The position numbers were made by a program, and so were the translations under genes. The notes under the pieces are model-generated. The model did not search any database and was not told where the DNA came from. It worked only from the letters and a program-made list of their open reading frames with translations. This document shows, one piece after another, positions 55,838-64,000 of a stretch of 64,000 bases of DNA (within the stretch, counting starts at the first letter, position 1; each line of letters begins with the position of its first letter). The DNA comes from Microcoleus sp. FACHB-1515 (lineage in GTDB: Bacteria; Cyanobacteriota; Cyanobacteriia; Elainellales; Elainellaceae), in contig NZ_JACJPO010000010.1 of NCBI RefSeq assembly GCF_014696105.1, positions 92,235 to 156,234 on the forward strand. Direction: 5' to 3'.

Positions 55838-55871
55838 AGCAATCCTAGCTGTCGCCACAGCTAGGATTGCT
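55838..55871. promoter_or_regulatory. 15-bp perfect hairpin between oxoprolinase and transporter genes
   Basis: AGCAATCCTAGCTGT pairs exactly with ACAGCTAGGATTGCT around a CGCC loop, 27 bases after the oxoprolinase stop. There is no U-run, so it may set relative transcript levels by slowing or protecting the RNA. The rest of the 342-base gap to the next gene is AT-rich and probably includes the transporter promoter. Confidence 0.5.
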
Positions 55872-56153
55872 GTCATCTAACAGTTGATAAACGACAGATT
55901 TGAAACTTTGCTTGAAAATTATTCAACTTTGCTGTACAAATTGATTTTCGTCTATACGTTGCAGCCTAATGCGTTTTGCAATTATTGAGCTTTCAACTTG
56001 TGTAAAAACGCTAAATGTCCTGGATTTCACTGCTTACTTCGATTTGTAAAAAAGATCGATTTCGCAGTTGATGATAGTGAAGTTTTGTTGCAGATAGATT
56101 GTTGGAATCAATGAGAAATATCAATTTATTCACCGTTGAGGACGAGAGCACTT

Positions 56154-57791
56154 ATGATTTGGAAACTGTTTGAACGTCGAGTGGGAAAAAGAACGCTACA
56201 GTTGCTTAGCTGTGCGATCGCAACCGCGCTGCTAGTGATTGCCTGTACAGGTCAATCGCCGAATACATCAACCTCCTCTGAGGCAACTTCTCCTGCCGCT
56301 CAAGATGGCGGAACGCTGGTTTGGGCACGCTATGGTGATGCGGATTCGCTTGATCCACACCGCACCACGACAACGCTTTCATGGCAGATGTTTGACCAGA
56401 TTTACGATACGCTACTGGCGTTTGATAGCAGCGGGAAAATTGTACCGAACTTGGCGAAAGAATGGCGCATTAGCGAAGACGGTAAACAGGCGACGTTTGT
56501 GTTGAATTCAAACATTAAATGTCACGATGGGTCGGTGTTTGATGCAAATGATGTTAAGTACACGGCAGAGCGGGCGATCGATCCGCAAAACCCTAGCGTC
56601 ACCAAGGGAGCATGGGGGCCAATTTCCTCAGTTGAGGTGACGGATCCACAAACCGTGCAGTTTAATTTTTCCGCTCCATTTGGCGCGTTTTCTTCGTTCA
56701 TGGCCGATCCGTTTGCCAGCATGATTTGCGATAGCAATAAGGATTTAGGCACTCAGTTTGGTGTTTCAAAAGCGATTGGAACTGGCCCTTGGAAACTTGT
56801 CAGTTGGACTAAGGGCGATCAAATCGAATTAGAAAGAAATGCCGACTATCAGCGGTTTGGTCGCCCCGTCGAGAATACGGGTGCGCCCTATCTTGAAAAA
56901 CTGGTTGTGCGGCAGATTCCCGAAGCACAGGCGCGGCTTGCAGGTCTGCAAACAGGCGAACTTCAGCTCATTGTCAATCCGCCTCTAGATGATTTGGATT
57001 CAGTCCGCAACGACAACAGTTTAGAACTGCATGTTGCTGAAAATACTGGACAAAACTTCTTTCTAGAGTTCACAATTTCTCGTCCGCCATTCAACGATAT
57101 TCGTGCCCGTCAAGCGGTTGCTCATGCGATCGATGTCGATAGCGCCCTCCAAACGGCCTTTGGTGATGGCTTAGTACAGCGCGAGAAATGTCCGATTAGT
57201 CGCGGCGTCTTTGGTAACGATCAAGAGTTTTGTAACAAATTCAGCTACGAACACAATCCCGATAAAGCGCGGCAGTTGCTATCTGAACTTGGCTATAGTT
57301 CAGACAAGCCAATGGAGGTCACTTTGATGACTTCAACGGGCGATAATCGTGAAAAGATGGTGCAGATTTTCCAAAGTCAACTGGCTCAAGTTGGCATTAA
57401 CGCCAAGCTCGAAACAATGGATATTGGTTCACTCAATGCGCGAGTGAAGCAGGAGAACGAAAAAACAACGGGCACGAGTACATTTGACATGATGGATTGG
57501 GCTTGGTTTGACCCGGATATTCTCTATCAGCTTTGGCATTCTCCCGGTGCATACAGTGGCTATCAAAGCAAAGAACTCGATGCGCTGCTCGAAAAAACGC
57601 GGACAACGGTGAATCCAGAACAGCGCAAGCAGGCTGTGAATGCAGCAATGGAATATCTGCTGAAAAATGCAGTTCACGTGCCGCTCTACACGCCCGGTTC
57701 ACTTTGGGTTTATGCCACGCGCAAAGAGGTGCAGGGCTACAAGATTGGCCCGTTCAATCGGCCTGTATTCAATGATGTGAAGCTCCAATAA
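56154..57791 (+). CDS. Peptide ABC transporter substrate-binding lipoprotein (SBP family 5)
   Basis: A 545-residue lipoprotein: lipobox LVIAC with the acylated Cys near 31, then a Ser/Thr linker. The family 5 signature is visible in the early part (LDPHRTTTTLSWQMFDQIYD, LAKEWRISEDGKQATFVL) and in FNDIRARQAVAHAIDV. It binds oligopeptides or related compounds outside the inner membrane. ATG 56154 was chosen after GAGGACGAG. It heads the transporter genes behind the oxoprolinase gene. Confidence 0.9.
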   Translation: MIWKLFERRVGKRTLQLLSCAIATALLVIACTGQSPNTSTSSEATSPAAQDGGTLVWARYGDADSLDPHRTTTTLSWQMFDQIYDTLLAFDSSGKIVPNLAKEWRISEDGKQATFVLNSNIKCHDGSVFDANDVKYTAERAIDPQNPSVTKGAWGPISSVEVTDPQTVQFNFSAPFGAFSSFMADPFASMICDSNKDLGTQFGVSKAIGTGPWKLVSWTKGDQIELERNADYQRFGRPVENTGAPYLEKLVVRQIPEAQARLAGLQTGELQLIVNPPLDDLDSVRNDNSLELHVAENTGQNFFLEFTISRPPFNDIRARQAVAHAIDVDSALQTAFGDGLVQREKCPISRGVFGNDQEFCNKFSYEHNPDKARQLLSELGYSSDKPMEVTLMTSTGDNREKMVQIFQSQLAQVGINAKLETMDIGSLNARVKQENEKTTGTSTFDMMDWAWFDPDILYQLWHSPGAYSGYQSKELDALLEKTRTTVNPEQRKQAVNAAMEYLLKNAVHVPLYTPGSLWVYATRKEVQGYKIGPFNRPVFNDVKLQ

Positions 57792-57853
57792 TCGATCGAC
57801 TGGGGGTTATCGATTAGATAGCCCCTAATTTGCTCAGCATTTCCTCCAACATC

Positions 57854-58777
57854 ATGGCACGCTATTTAATCAAGCGGATTTTAGGCGGGATCTTTACGAT
57901 TTGGATTACGACGATCGCCGTCACGCTTTTAATTCATCTGGTTCCGGGTGATCCAGTTCAAATCATGTATGCTCAGTCACAATCAACGACGCCAGAGCAG
58001 CTTGAACAGATTCGCCATAATCTTGGCCTCGATCGCCCTATCTACGAACAGTATTTTCTCTACATGAGTCGAATTTTGCGTGGCGATTTTGGAACGACAA
58101 TTCGCGGCAACCAGCCTGTTTTAGAATTGCTTTTAGTTCGATTGCCAAACACGCTGCTACTGGCAATTAGCAGCCTAATCGTAACAGTAGTAGTTGGTAT
58201 TACAGCCGGATTTTTTGCTGCTTATAAACGGGGAAGCTGGCTCGATACAATTTTGATGACTGGAGCGATCGTAGGAATCTCGATTCCAAGTTTTTGGCTA
58301 GGTTTGATGTTCATTTACATCTTTTCGATCCGGTTAGGCTGGCTACCCGTTTCTGGAACGAACTTGCAGAATTTGATTTTGCCTGCGCTGACTTTAGGGC
58401 TTGCAAATGCCGCTGCGGTTTCGCGGTTGACCCGCTCATCGATGCTCGATGTGCTGTCGCAAGACTATATGCGAACGGCACGAGCGAAAGGTTTGAAGGA
58501 GCAAGTTGTTTTGTCACGTCACGCGCTCCGAAACGGGCTAATTAACGTGGTGAATATGTTGGGTTTACAGTTCACATACATGATGGGTGGAGCGATCGTG
58601 GTTGAGAACGTGTTTGCCTGGAACGGTATCGGTCGCTTAGCGATTCAATCGATTTTTCAACGAGATTATCCAACTATTCAAGGCTTTATTTTGATCTTTG
58701 CCACTGTCGTTGTCATCGTTTCCATTATTTTAGATTTGCTTTACGTCTGGATTGACCCTCGCATTTCTTACTCATGA
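57854..58777 (+). CDS. Peptide ABC transporter permease (DppB-like)
   Basis: A 307-residue membrane protein with six predicted helices. It has the DppB/OppB start ARYLIKRILGGIFTIW, the segment HLVPGDPVQIMY, and the EAA-type loop MRTARAKGLKEQVVLSRHALRNG that docks the ATPase. ATG 57854 was chosen. Its stop overlaps the next permease start (ATGA). Confidence 0.9.
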   Translation: MARYLIKRILGGIFTIWITTIAVTLLIHLVPGDPVQIMYAQSQSTTPEQLEQIRHNLGLDRPIYEQYFLYMSRILRGDFGTTIRGNQPVLELLLVRLPNTLLLAISSLIVTVVVGITAGFFAAYKRGSWLDTILMTGAIVGISIPSFWLGLMFIYIFSIRLGWLPVSGTNLQNLILPALTLGLANAAAVSRLTRSSMLDVLSQDYMRTARAKGLKEQVVLSRHALRNGLINVVNMLGLQFTYMMGGAIVVENVFAWNGIGRLAIQSIFQRDYPTIQGFILIFATVVVIVSIILDLLYVWIDPRISYS

Positions 58778-59661
58778 CGCCACAAATTGACACGCCATCG
58801 ATCGCACCCCTGCCAACCAAATCCAGCGATTTCAAGCGGTTCGTGCGAACTTTATTTCGCTCTCCAGGAGCGAAAATTGGTGGAATTATTCTCTTAATTT
58901 TGCTGCTGGTTGCAATCTTTGCTCCATCGATCGCACCTTTTGATCCGCTGCAAATGGGCGTCGGACCAAATCTAAAACCGCCAAGCGCTCAGCACTGGTT
59001 TGGAACCGATGAATTTGGCCGCGATTTGTTTAGCCGCATCGTCTACGGAAGCCGTTTAACGATTCGGATTGGCGTGATTGCCGTTGGCATTTCCATGACG
59101 GCAGGCGTGCTGATTGGCACGATTGCAGGCTATGCAGGTGGCTGGATTGAAACGATTCTAATGCGAGCGATGGATGTGCTGTTTTCGTTTACCGAAACGC
59201 TAATTGCGCTGGCCGCTGTAGCCGTCCTTGGCCCCAGTCTTACAAATGCAATGATTGCTGTTGGCATTAGCTCAATTCCGTTTTACGCTCGCGTTACTTA
59301 CGGCGCAATTCTAGTTGAGAAAAACAAGGAATATTTCAAAGCGGCGCAAGCGGTTGGCGCAAGACACTATGGCTTAATTTTTCGGCATCTGCTGCCGAAT
59401 GTTTTGTCGCCCATTATTGTAGTGGCAACGGTCGGTGTGTCGGTTGCGGTTCTGTCGGCTTCTGCCCTATCGTTTTTGGGCTTGGGCGCACAGCCACCTT
59501 CACCAGAGTGGGGTGCAATCTTGGCAGCAGGTCGTGACTACTTTAAACGTGCCCCTTGGGTAACAACCTTTCCAGGCTTGTCGATCGCCATTACCGTTCT
59601 TGGCTTCAATTTGCTAGGCGACGGACTGCGCGAAGCCCTCGATCCCAGGCAGCACAACTGA
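58774..59661 (+). CDS. Peptide ABC transporter permease (DppC-like)
   Basis: A 295-residue membrane protein with the DppC hallmarks HWFGTDEFGRDLFSRIVYGSR, and the EAA-type loop KEYFKAAQAVGARHYGLIFRHLLPN. It pairs with the preceding permease. No ATPase genes follow in the window, so the transporter must use ATPases encoded elsewhere. Confidence 0.9.
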   Translation: MTPQIDTPSIAPLPTKSSDFKRFVRTLFRSPGAKIGGIILLILLLVAIFAPSIAPFDPLQMGVGPNLKPPSAQHWFGTDEFGRDLFSRIVYGSRLTIRIGVIAVGISMTAGVLIGTIAGYAGGWIETILMRAMDVLFSFTETLIALAAVAVLGPSLTNAMIAVGISSIPFYARVTYGAILVEKNKEYFKAAQAVGARHYGLIFRHLLPNVLSPIIVVATVGVSVAVLSASALSFLGLGAQPPSPEWGAILAAGRDYFKRAPWVTTFPGLSIAITVLGFNLLGDGLREALDPRQHN

Positions 59662-60275
59662 GATTTGCATGACCTCCTCGCTGCCTGAAATTAGGTGGCA
59701 GGCATGATCAGAGTCGCCGTTTTGACCAAACATCCGGCAGCGGGGCACTCGTTCCCTTGGCGCAAACGGGCACTGGCTCGATCGCCCAACTGCAACGGCT
59801 CTGTATTGCTTGCTGAGCTTGAATCTGTTGCCGCATCGATTGACCAATCACAAATTTGCTCAATTAACGGACGCACTGGTCGTGCATATTGGGTTAGCGT
59901 ACAGCTTTACAGCAAAAGTGCGATCGCAAACAGGGTGAAGGCATTTTGGAACCTTGAACGTGGTTCATGCTCAGTCGGCAGCGATCGCGATCGTGCCGCT
60001 TCTGCCTTGTTGATCTAGACGAACTCTGGCTAGCAAGCTTGCCCAAAATCGATGAGCCAACCTGTTTGAAAGGTTTGACCGAGTTCTTTAGCCGAATTAA
60101 TCGCGTTCAGCAGTTGCCTGGAGGTGAAATGATGCCTGCTCAAGTATGCCTATAATCTTTTATAAGCTTTCGTTGTTTACCAGCTAGATATTAAGTGGAC
60201 TAGCGGTAGGACAAAGCAGACAGTTTAGATCAAATCTTGAAAATTCGATCTCAGTTACTGTTGAAGGATGTCATC
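59662..60275 (+). pseudogene. Worn-down coding remnants, family unknown
   Basis: In this 614-base stretch different frames show protein-like pieces (SGSGALVPLAQTGTGSIAQ; TDALVVHIGLAYSFTAKV; LNVVHAQSAAIAIVPLLP; LKGLTEFFSRINRVQQLPGG) separated by stops and frame changes. I could not name the family. It is probably a decayed gene; no intact gene is supported. Confidence 0.35.
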
Positions 60276-61694
60276 ATGCCTCGGAATCTAGAGAGCGAGT
60301 TTGCAAAAGCAGTCCGCAAGCTAAATCGAAGAAAGCAGCTAGTTTGGTTAAGAAGTGGAGCGCTTTTTTTACTGCTGAGTGCAGTTGCAGGATTAATTTG
60401 GCTGCTGCTTAAAAACGGTTTTTCTATTCAAGTTGAAAATTTTACTATTAGTTCGATCGCGCTTTTTCTGTGTGTAGTTGGCCTACTTAGCATCGCTGTA
60501 TTCATCTACAGAAGCAAGCGTCAATCCGAAAGCCGATCGCCAGATTCTACCTTTTCTAATTCGTTTCGATCGAAAGAGCGCAGACCTATCAAGCGCAAAT
60601 ATCTAATCGGCTACTCGATATTGATTGCAGTATTTATTTTTCAGGCAAATCCAGCTTTTCTAGTTGACCCAGTCAATCACTTTGTTACTCGTTTAGTCCA
60701 CAGTCCTGCACCTCCAAATGCAAAATCTCCTTGGTATTGGGCAAACGCTCAAACACTCCATCCAGCCGTTGCGAACATGCCGCCCGAAGCTGAGAAAAGC
60801 ATTCAGTCTGTTGCTCGCTATATTGCCGATCGCGAACCTGATCCTTATTTGCGGATCAAAGCACTGCATGACTACGTGGTTAGCCGAGTTGAATATGATT
60901 TAGATGTGCTGAAAACCGGAAATCGACCTTTACAAGATGCTCAAACGGTCTTTGCAACTCACAAGGCAGTTTGCGAAGGATATGCAAATTTGTTCGTGTC
61001 GTTGGGGCAAGCGATCGATATCGAAGCGGTGTATCTCGAAGGACGAATTCGCCGAGATTTAGCACCTCTTGATTTGATTCCCGCTTCGCTAAGAGCGTTG
61101 AACTCCGGTTATGACTGGACGCTTCATGCTTGGAATGCAGTTAAAGTTGCAGGTAGCTGGCAGCTCGTAGATACCACTTGGGATGATGGAGCTAATTCGT
61201 ATAGCACAAACTACCTTCTACCGCTTCCTCAAGTGATGATCGTTAGTCATTTGCCAAACAATCCAGACTGGCAGCTTTTGAACGATCCTAAGAGCCAAGA
61301 TGCTTTTGAAGATCAACCTATCTTGACGCCTGAAGCTTTTATTGATGGGTTAACGATTGCTTCGCCAACTAAGTATGAAACAGCCGTTCAAGACGTTGCT
61401 GTAATCAACGTTCAGCACCCATCAAACTATTCAAAGAAGATTGCGGCTCTTTTCATTCAAACAGCAGAAACAGAGTTTTCGCTCGAAAGTTTGCTGCCAA
61501 CAGACACGCAGACAGACAAATTTGAGCCGCAGCAATGCCAAAGTCAGCAAGCTTTAAGCGAAACTGAGATTTCCTGTCGATTTCCAGCATCGGGAGATTA
61601 TCAAGTGCTCATGTTCAGCTTAGAAGAAGCAAGCTCGCCTGAACCTCGCGCTACTCCGATCGCTCAACTTCGATTTCAGGCGTCGGTAAACTAA
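60276..61694 (+). CDS. Transglutaminase-like membrane protein
   Basis: A 472-residue protein with three membrane helices in the first 140 residues (ALFLLLSAVAGLIWLLL, SIALFLCVVGLLSIAVFIY, LIGYSILIAVFIF). The papain-like transglutaminase domain follows, with Cys in AVCEGYANLF near 233, His in LHAWNAV near 284 and Asp in LVDTTWDD near 298, the full triad. It is probably a peptidase or amidase acting in the periplasm. The C-terminal part is beta-rich. ATG 60276 was chosen, seven bases after AAGGA. Confidence 0.8.
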   Translation: MPRNLESEFAKAVRKLNRRKQLVWLRSGALFLLLSAVAGLIWLLLKNGFSIQVENFTISSIALFLCVVGLLSIAVFIYRSKRQSESRSPDSTFSNSFRSKERRPIKRKYLIGYSILIAVFIFQANPAFLVDPVNHFVTRLVHSPAPPNAKSPWYWANAQTLHPAVANMPPEAEKSIQSVARYIADREPDPYLRIKALHDYVVSRVEYDLDVLKTGNRPLQDAQTVFATHKAVCEGYANLFVSLGQAIDIEAVYLEGRIRRDLAPLDLIPASLRALNSGYDWTLHAWNAVKVAGSWQLVDTTWDDGANSYSTNYLLPLPQVMIVSHLPNNPDWQLLNDPKSQDAFEDQPILTPEAFIDGLTIASPTKYETAVQDVAVINVQHPSNYSKKIAALFIQTAETEFSLESLLPTDTQTDKFEPQQCQSQQALSETEISCRFPASGDYQVLMFSLEEASSPEPRATPIAQLRFQASVN

Positions 61695-61792
61695 AAGAAA
61701 TCGCCCAATTGAGTTTTGAAGTTCACTCAGCGCGATCGCCTTTACAGCAGTTTCTCTGACGTTTTTCTAATCATTGTTTTTCTAATCACTGT

Positions 61793-62824
61793 ATGTCTGC
61801 CTCAAACCCTACGCCTCAGCTTGCGATCGCCCTCGGCGACCCTGCCGGAATCGGAACTGAAGTTGTCCTCAAAGCGTTGGCCGATGAATCGATCGCCAAT
61901 GCTGCTGATTTCACGCTGATTGGTAGTTCAACTCAGCTTCAGCGCACATTCGATCGCCTCCCTGGTTTAGCCAATCTTGATCGCTTTCCTGTGCTCGATT
62001 TGCCGTGTGGCGCGATCGAGTGGGGCGTTGAAAGTGCGGCAAGTGGCGAAGTCAGCTTTCGGGCATTGGAGACGGCGATCGATCGCACCTTGGCTGGAGA
62101 ATTTCAGGGCATTGTGACCGCTCCGATCGCCAAATCTGCCTGGAAAGCAGCAGGCCACATCTATCCCGGACAAACGGAACTGCTAGCGGAAAAAGCAAAG
62201 GTCGATCGATTTGGAATGATGTTCGTGGCGCGATCGCCCTTGACGGGATGGACGCTGCGGGCACTTCTGGCAACCACGCATATCCCGCTGCGACGAGTCG
62301 CTGAGGCGCTCACGCCTGAATTGCTGACAGCCAAACTCGACCTGTTAATTACCAGCCTTCAGCAAGATTTTGGGATCGCTGCGCCGCGCATTGCGATCGC
62401 TGGCCTCAATCCACACAGCGGCGAACAAGGTCAGCTTGGCCGCGAGGAAGTCGATTGGGTGTTCGATTGGCTGGATCAGATGCGCGATCGCTTTCCCCAC
62501 GCTCAGCTTGACGGCTTGATTCCGCCCGATACGCTCTGGGTGCGTCCGGGTCAGGCGTGGTTCGGCTCCGCTTCGGTGCAAGCGCATGATGCGTATCTAG
62601 CGCTGTATCACGATCAGGGATTGATTCCCGTCAAGCTGATGGCGTTCGATCGTGCGGTGAATACTTCGATCGGTCTGCCGTTTGTGCGAACCTCACCGGA
62701 TCACGGCACGGCGTTTGACATTGCGGGACAGGGAAAAGCGGACGCGAACAGCATGAAGGCGGCAATCGAACTGGCGATCGAACTGGCGGCACGGCAGCCA
62801 CAGGCAAATTTGGCGATCGTTTAG
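61793..62824 (+). CDS. pdxA: 4-hydroxythreonine-4-phosphate dehydrogenase
   Basis: A 343-residue cytoplasmic enzyme of pyridoxal-phosphate biosynthesis, oxidising 4-phosphohydroxy-L-threonine with NAD. The signature parts are [20 protein letters not shown], the metal-binding His in TTHIPLRRV and in [12 protein letters not shown] near 271, and [14 protein letters not shown]. Many cyanobacteria make PLP by the Pdx1/Pdx2 route and carry PdxA-like proteins of less clear role, so the in vivo substrate is less sure than the family. Confidence 0.93.
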   Translation: MSASNPTPQLAIALGDPAGIGTEVVLKALADESIANAADFTLIGSSTQLQRTFDRLPGLANLDRFPVLDLPCGAIEWGVESAASGEVSFRALETAIDRTLAGEFQGIVTAPIAKSAWKAAGHIYPGQTELLAEKAKVDRFGMMFVARSPLTGWTLRALLATTHIPLRRVAEALTPELLTAKLDLLITSLQQDFGIAAPRIAIAGLNPHSGEQGQLGREEVDWVFDWLDQMRDRFPHAQLDGLIPPDTLWVRPGQAWFGSASVQAHDAYLALYHDQGLIPVKLMAFDRAVNTSIGLPFVRTSPDHGTAFDIAGQGKADANSMKAAIELAIELAARQPQANLAIV

Positions 62825-62931
62825 TCAGAAATCATTCGTGGGAAAGATTTGCGATCGTGTCGTTTCCTTGGAGGATTGGGGTCTAGCTGTGTTGGACAGC
62901 CTGCCGTTCTCATATCGAACTAAGGAGAATC

Positions 62932-63201
62932 ATGCTACAGACACTTTTACTCGCTGCCGCCTCAGAGCCGCCCACCAAACTGTGGAACTGGGAAGGAACC
63001 TATCTAATTGTCGGTGCTTGCCTGCTGGTTTTGTTTATTGCCAGCCGCACGATCGAAGAACCGCACGTTGGCCCCAGAATGCCGCTGCCGTTTCCAGAAC
63101 TGTTTAACAACATCAGTGTTGCTGGATTTTTGGGCGCAATGAGCTTCGGCCACATGATCGGCGTCTTTTTGACGATTACGCTTGCCCCGCTGCTGAAGTA
63201 A
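62932..63201 (+). CDS. psaK: Photosystem I subunit PsaK
   Basis: An 89-residue protein with two membrane helices ([19 protein letters not shown] and [20 protein letters not shown]). The loop and second helix fit PsaK: P-x-LPFPELF, then SFGHMIG corresponding to the conserved SFGH of the family. PsaK binds chlorophyll at the edge of photosystem I and helps connect antennae. The N-terminal half is more divergent, so it may be one of several PsaK copies. AAGGAG stands before the ATG. Confidence 0.78.
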   Translation: MLQTLLLAAASEPPTKLWNWEGTYLIVGACLLVLFIASRTIEEPHVGPRMPLPFPELFNNISVAGFLGAMSFGHMIGVFLTITLAPLLK

Positions 63202-63215
63202 GCGTTTGATAATTT

Positions 63216-63257
63216 CAACAAAAAGCGATCGCCCCATCGAGCGATCGCTTTTTGTTG
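63216..63257 (+). terminator. Terminator after psaK
   Basis: A 16-bp perfect stem CAACAAAAAGCGATCG / CGATCGCTTTTTGTTG with a ten-base loop lies just past the psaK stop. The T-run is inside the stem on both strands, so it can work in either direction and also ends transcripts from the BrnA side. Confidence 0.7.
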
Positions 63258-63341
63258 AGGTGAAATAGAATTCACTCGATCGCTTCTCGCCTATTTTGTT
63301 CAATTTCTTTGCAAAAAGTACAGCGATCGAAACCTCAAGCC

Positions 63342-63551
63342 TCACGCCCACTCAAGCGAAGGTCTACGCTTCGATTTGGCACAATCTTGTAGGTAGAGAT
63401 TAATCAAAGTTTGATAGGGAATGCCTGTTTCTTCAGAGAGACTTTTGAAATAGTCAAGAACATCTTCTTCAAGTCGAATTGTAATTTGTTTCTTCAGCTT
63501 CTTAATATAGGGATTGCGAACTGATTGAGAAAAATCATACTCATTTTTCAT
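63342..63551 (-). CDS. BrnA-type antitoxin
   Basis: A 69-residue ribbon-helix-helix protein. The core KKQITIRLEEDVLDYFKSL, followed by ETGIPYQTLINLYLQDC, is typical of BrnA. It should bind BrnT and its own promoter. Its ATG overlaps the original brnT stop (ATGA). It appears intact although its toxin partner is damaged. Confidence 0.85.
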   Translation of the reverse strand: MKNEYDFSQSVRNPYIKKLKKQITIRLEEDVLDYFKSLSEETGIPYQTLINLYLQDCAKSKRRPSLEWA

Positions 63552-63867
63552 GGCGAAAATTCCTCGTATTGCTGACGTTCGCGCTTGGTTGCTGGGCGAG
63601 CAGAAATAATTCGGATCAGGCGATCGTTTTCCTTATACAGGTAACAGACAACTATTCCTTATACAGGTGACAGACAACTAATAGACGTGCCTCATCACTG
63701 ACACCCAAGAGAATGTAGCGGTCTTCCTCTGCTGAATGCTCTGGGTCATAAGCTAAACGGGCATTTTCGTCATAGAAGACGCTTTGAGCCTCTTCAAACG
63801 AGACACCATGCTTCCGCTCATTGCTTTCAGCTTTTTGAAGATCCCATTCAGACTCTAGCTCGTCCAT
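63548..63867 (-). pseudogene. BrnT-type toxin, frame broken by a 26-base duplication
   Basis: BrnT features are clear in the first part (WDLQKAESNERKHGVSFEEAQ, then FYDENARLAYDPEH) up to VVCHLYKE. There the reading stops at TAG, because bases 63629-63654 are a near-copy of 63655-63680. After the second copy the frame resumes as VVCYLYKENDRLIRIISARPATKRERQQYEEF, here given in two parts split at ENDRL, and ends in TGA overlapping brnA. Removing one copy restores a full BrnT of normal length. The toxin therefore lacks its last 30 or so residues and is probably inactive. Confidence 0.8.
63629..63680. repeat. 26-base tandem duplication inside brnT
   Basis: Two copies of 26 bases, starting TTCCTTATACAGGT, differ at one base. 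The length is not a multiple of three, so the frame shifts, and the junction creates a TAG stop for the toxin. Confidence 0.85.
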
Positions 63868-63883
63868 ACTCTAGCTCGTTCAT
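63852..63883. repeat. 16-base tandem duplication at the start of brnT
   Basis: ACTCTAGCTCGTCCAT is followed directly by ACTCTAGCTCGTTCAT, one base different. On the minus strand both copies present an ATG; only the second is in frame with the toxin. Confidence 0.8.
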
Positions 63884-63888
63884 ACAAT

Positions 63889-63901
63889 AGACCTCTTGCA
63901 T
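63889..63901. mobile_element. Probable end of an IS5-type insertion sequence
   Basis: TAGACCTCTTGCA lies between the brnT start region and a transposase end, where an IS terminus is expected. The other end lies outside the window, so the inverted repeat cannot be confirmed. Confidence 0.4.
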
Positions 63902-63904
63902 GAA

Positions 63905-64000
63905 TCAATTAGCCATAGCTGACTCAAAGTTAACGATACCCGCCAGTAGGTGGACTCGGCGCGTGAAATGCCGCCGCCGATTGCGATAGCGCTCCGCCAG
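63905..64000 (-). CDS. Transposase C-terminus, IS5-type (partial)
   Basis: The last 31 codons of a minus-strand frame that runs out of the window. RYRNRRRHFTRRVHLLAGIVNFE matches the conserved C-terminal part of IS5-group DDE transposases. It shows that the end of the window borders a mobile element next to the damaged BrnTA module. Confidence 0.7.
   Translation of the reverse strand: MAERYRNRRRHFTRRVHLLAGIVNFESAMAN

Noticed and set aside
1..64000. The very frequent GCGATCGC and CGATCG words as a specific regulatory repeat
   Set aside because: They are HIP1-type palindromes spread through genes and gaps alike, as is usual in many cyanobacterial genomes.

Overview
The window is chromosomal DNA from a cyanobacterium, probably filamentous and Leptolyngbya-like; the genus is a guess. 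The supports are the very frequent GCGATCGC-type palindromes (HIP1), a photosystem I PsaK gene, an Omp85 end of cyanobacterial type, and families rich in cyanobacteria (DUF928, DUF1822, CHAT-CHASE2, TPR-CHAT, two-partner-secretion exoproteins). Base composition drops visibly from about 31 kb onward.

Layout. 1-2.4 kb: end of an Omp85 gene and pgi. 2.4-6.8 kb (minus): two ferritin-like secreted proteins, a STAND-type ATPase regulator and a small hypothetical. 7.3-20 kb, block A: TPR-CHAT, RTX-repeat protein and TpsA-like exoprotein on plus, facing sigma-like, DUF1822, CHAT-CHASE2 and DUF928 genes on minus. 20.2-21.2 kb: a compact array of eleven tRNA or tRNA-like genes on minus, at least two of them degenerate. 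22-32.5 kb, block B: a second version of the same set (TpsA-like, TPR-CHAT facing DUF928, CHAT-CHASE2, DUF1822, sigma-like). 32.7-45.9 kb (minus): ten closely spaced genes encoding four coiled-coil proteins, a papain-fold polymorphic-toxin-like protein, a protein with an internal repeat, a Wza-like export protein, a Wzc-like protein, a Ser/Thr kinase with WD40 repeats and an FHA-domain membrane protein. 46-50 kb: a stand-alone CHAT protein, an unknown protein and a glycosyltransferase remnant. 50-59.7 kb: an HTH plus periplasmic-binding-fold fusion, a 5-oxoprolinase-like enzyme and three parts of a peptide ABC transporter. 59.7-64 kb: a transglutaminase-like membrane protein, pdxA, psaK, a damaged BrnT/BrnA module and the end of an IS5-type transposase.

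The most interesting parts are the ten-gene minus-strand locus, which joins an apparent toxin, a coiled-coil protein family, an outer-membrane export pore and phospho-signalling parts, and the two paralogous CHAT/sigma/TpsA blocks flanking the tRNA array. How the parts work together is inference from gene order; no function was tested.
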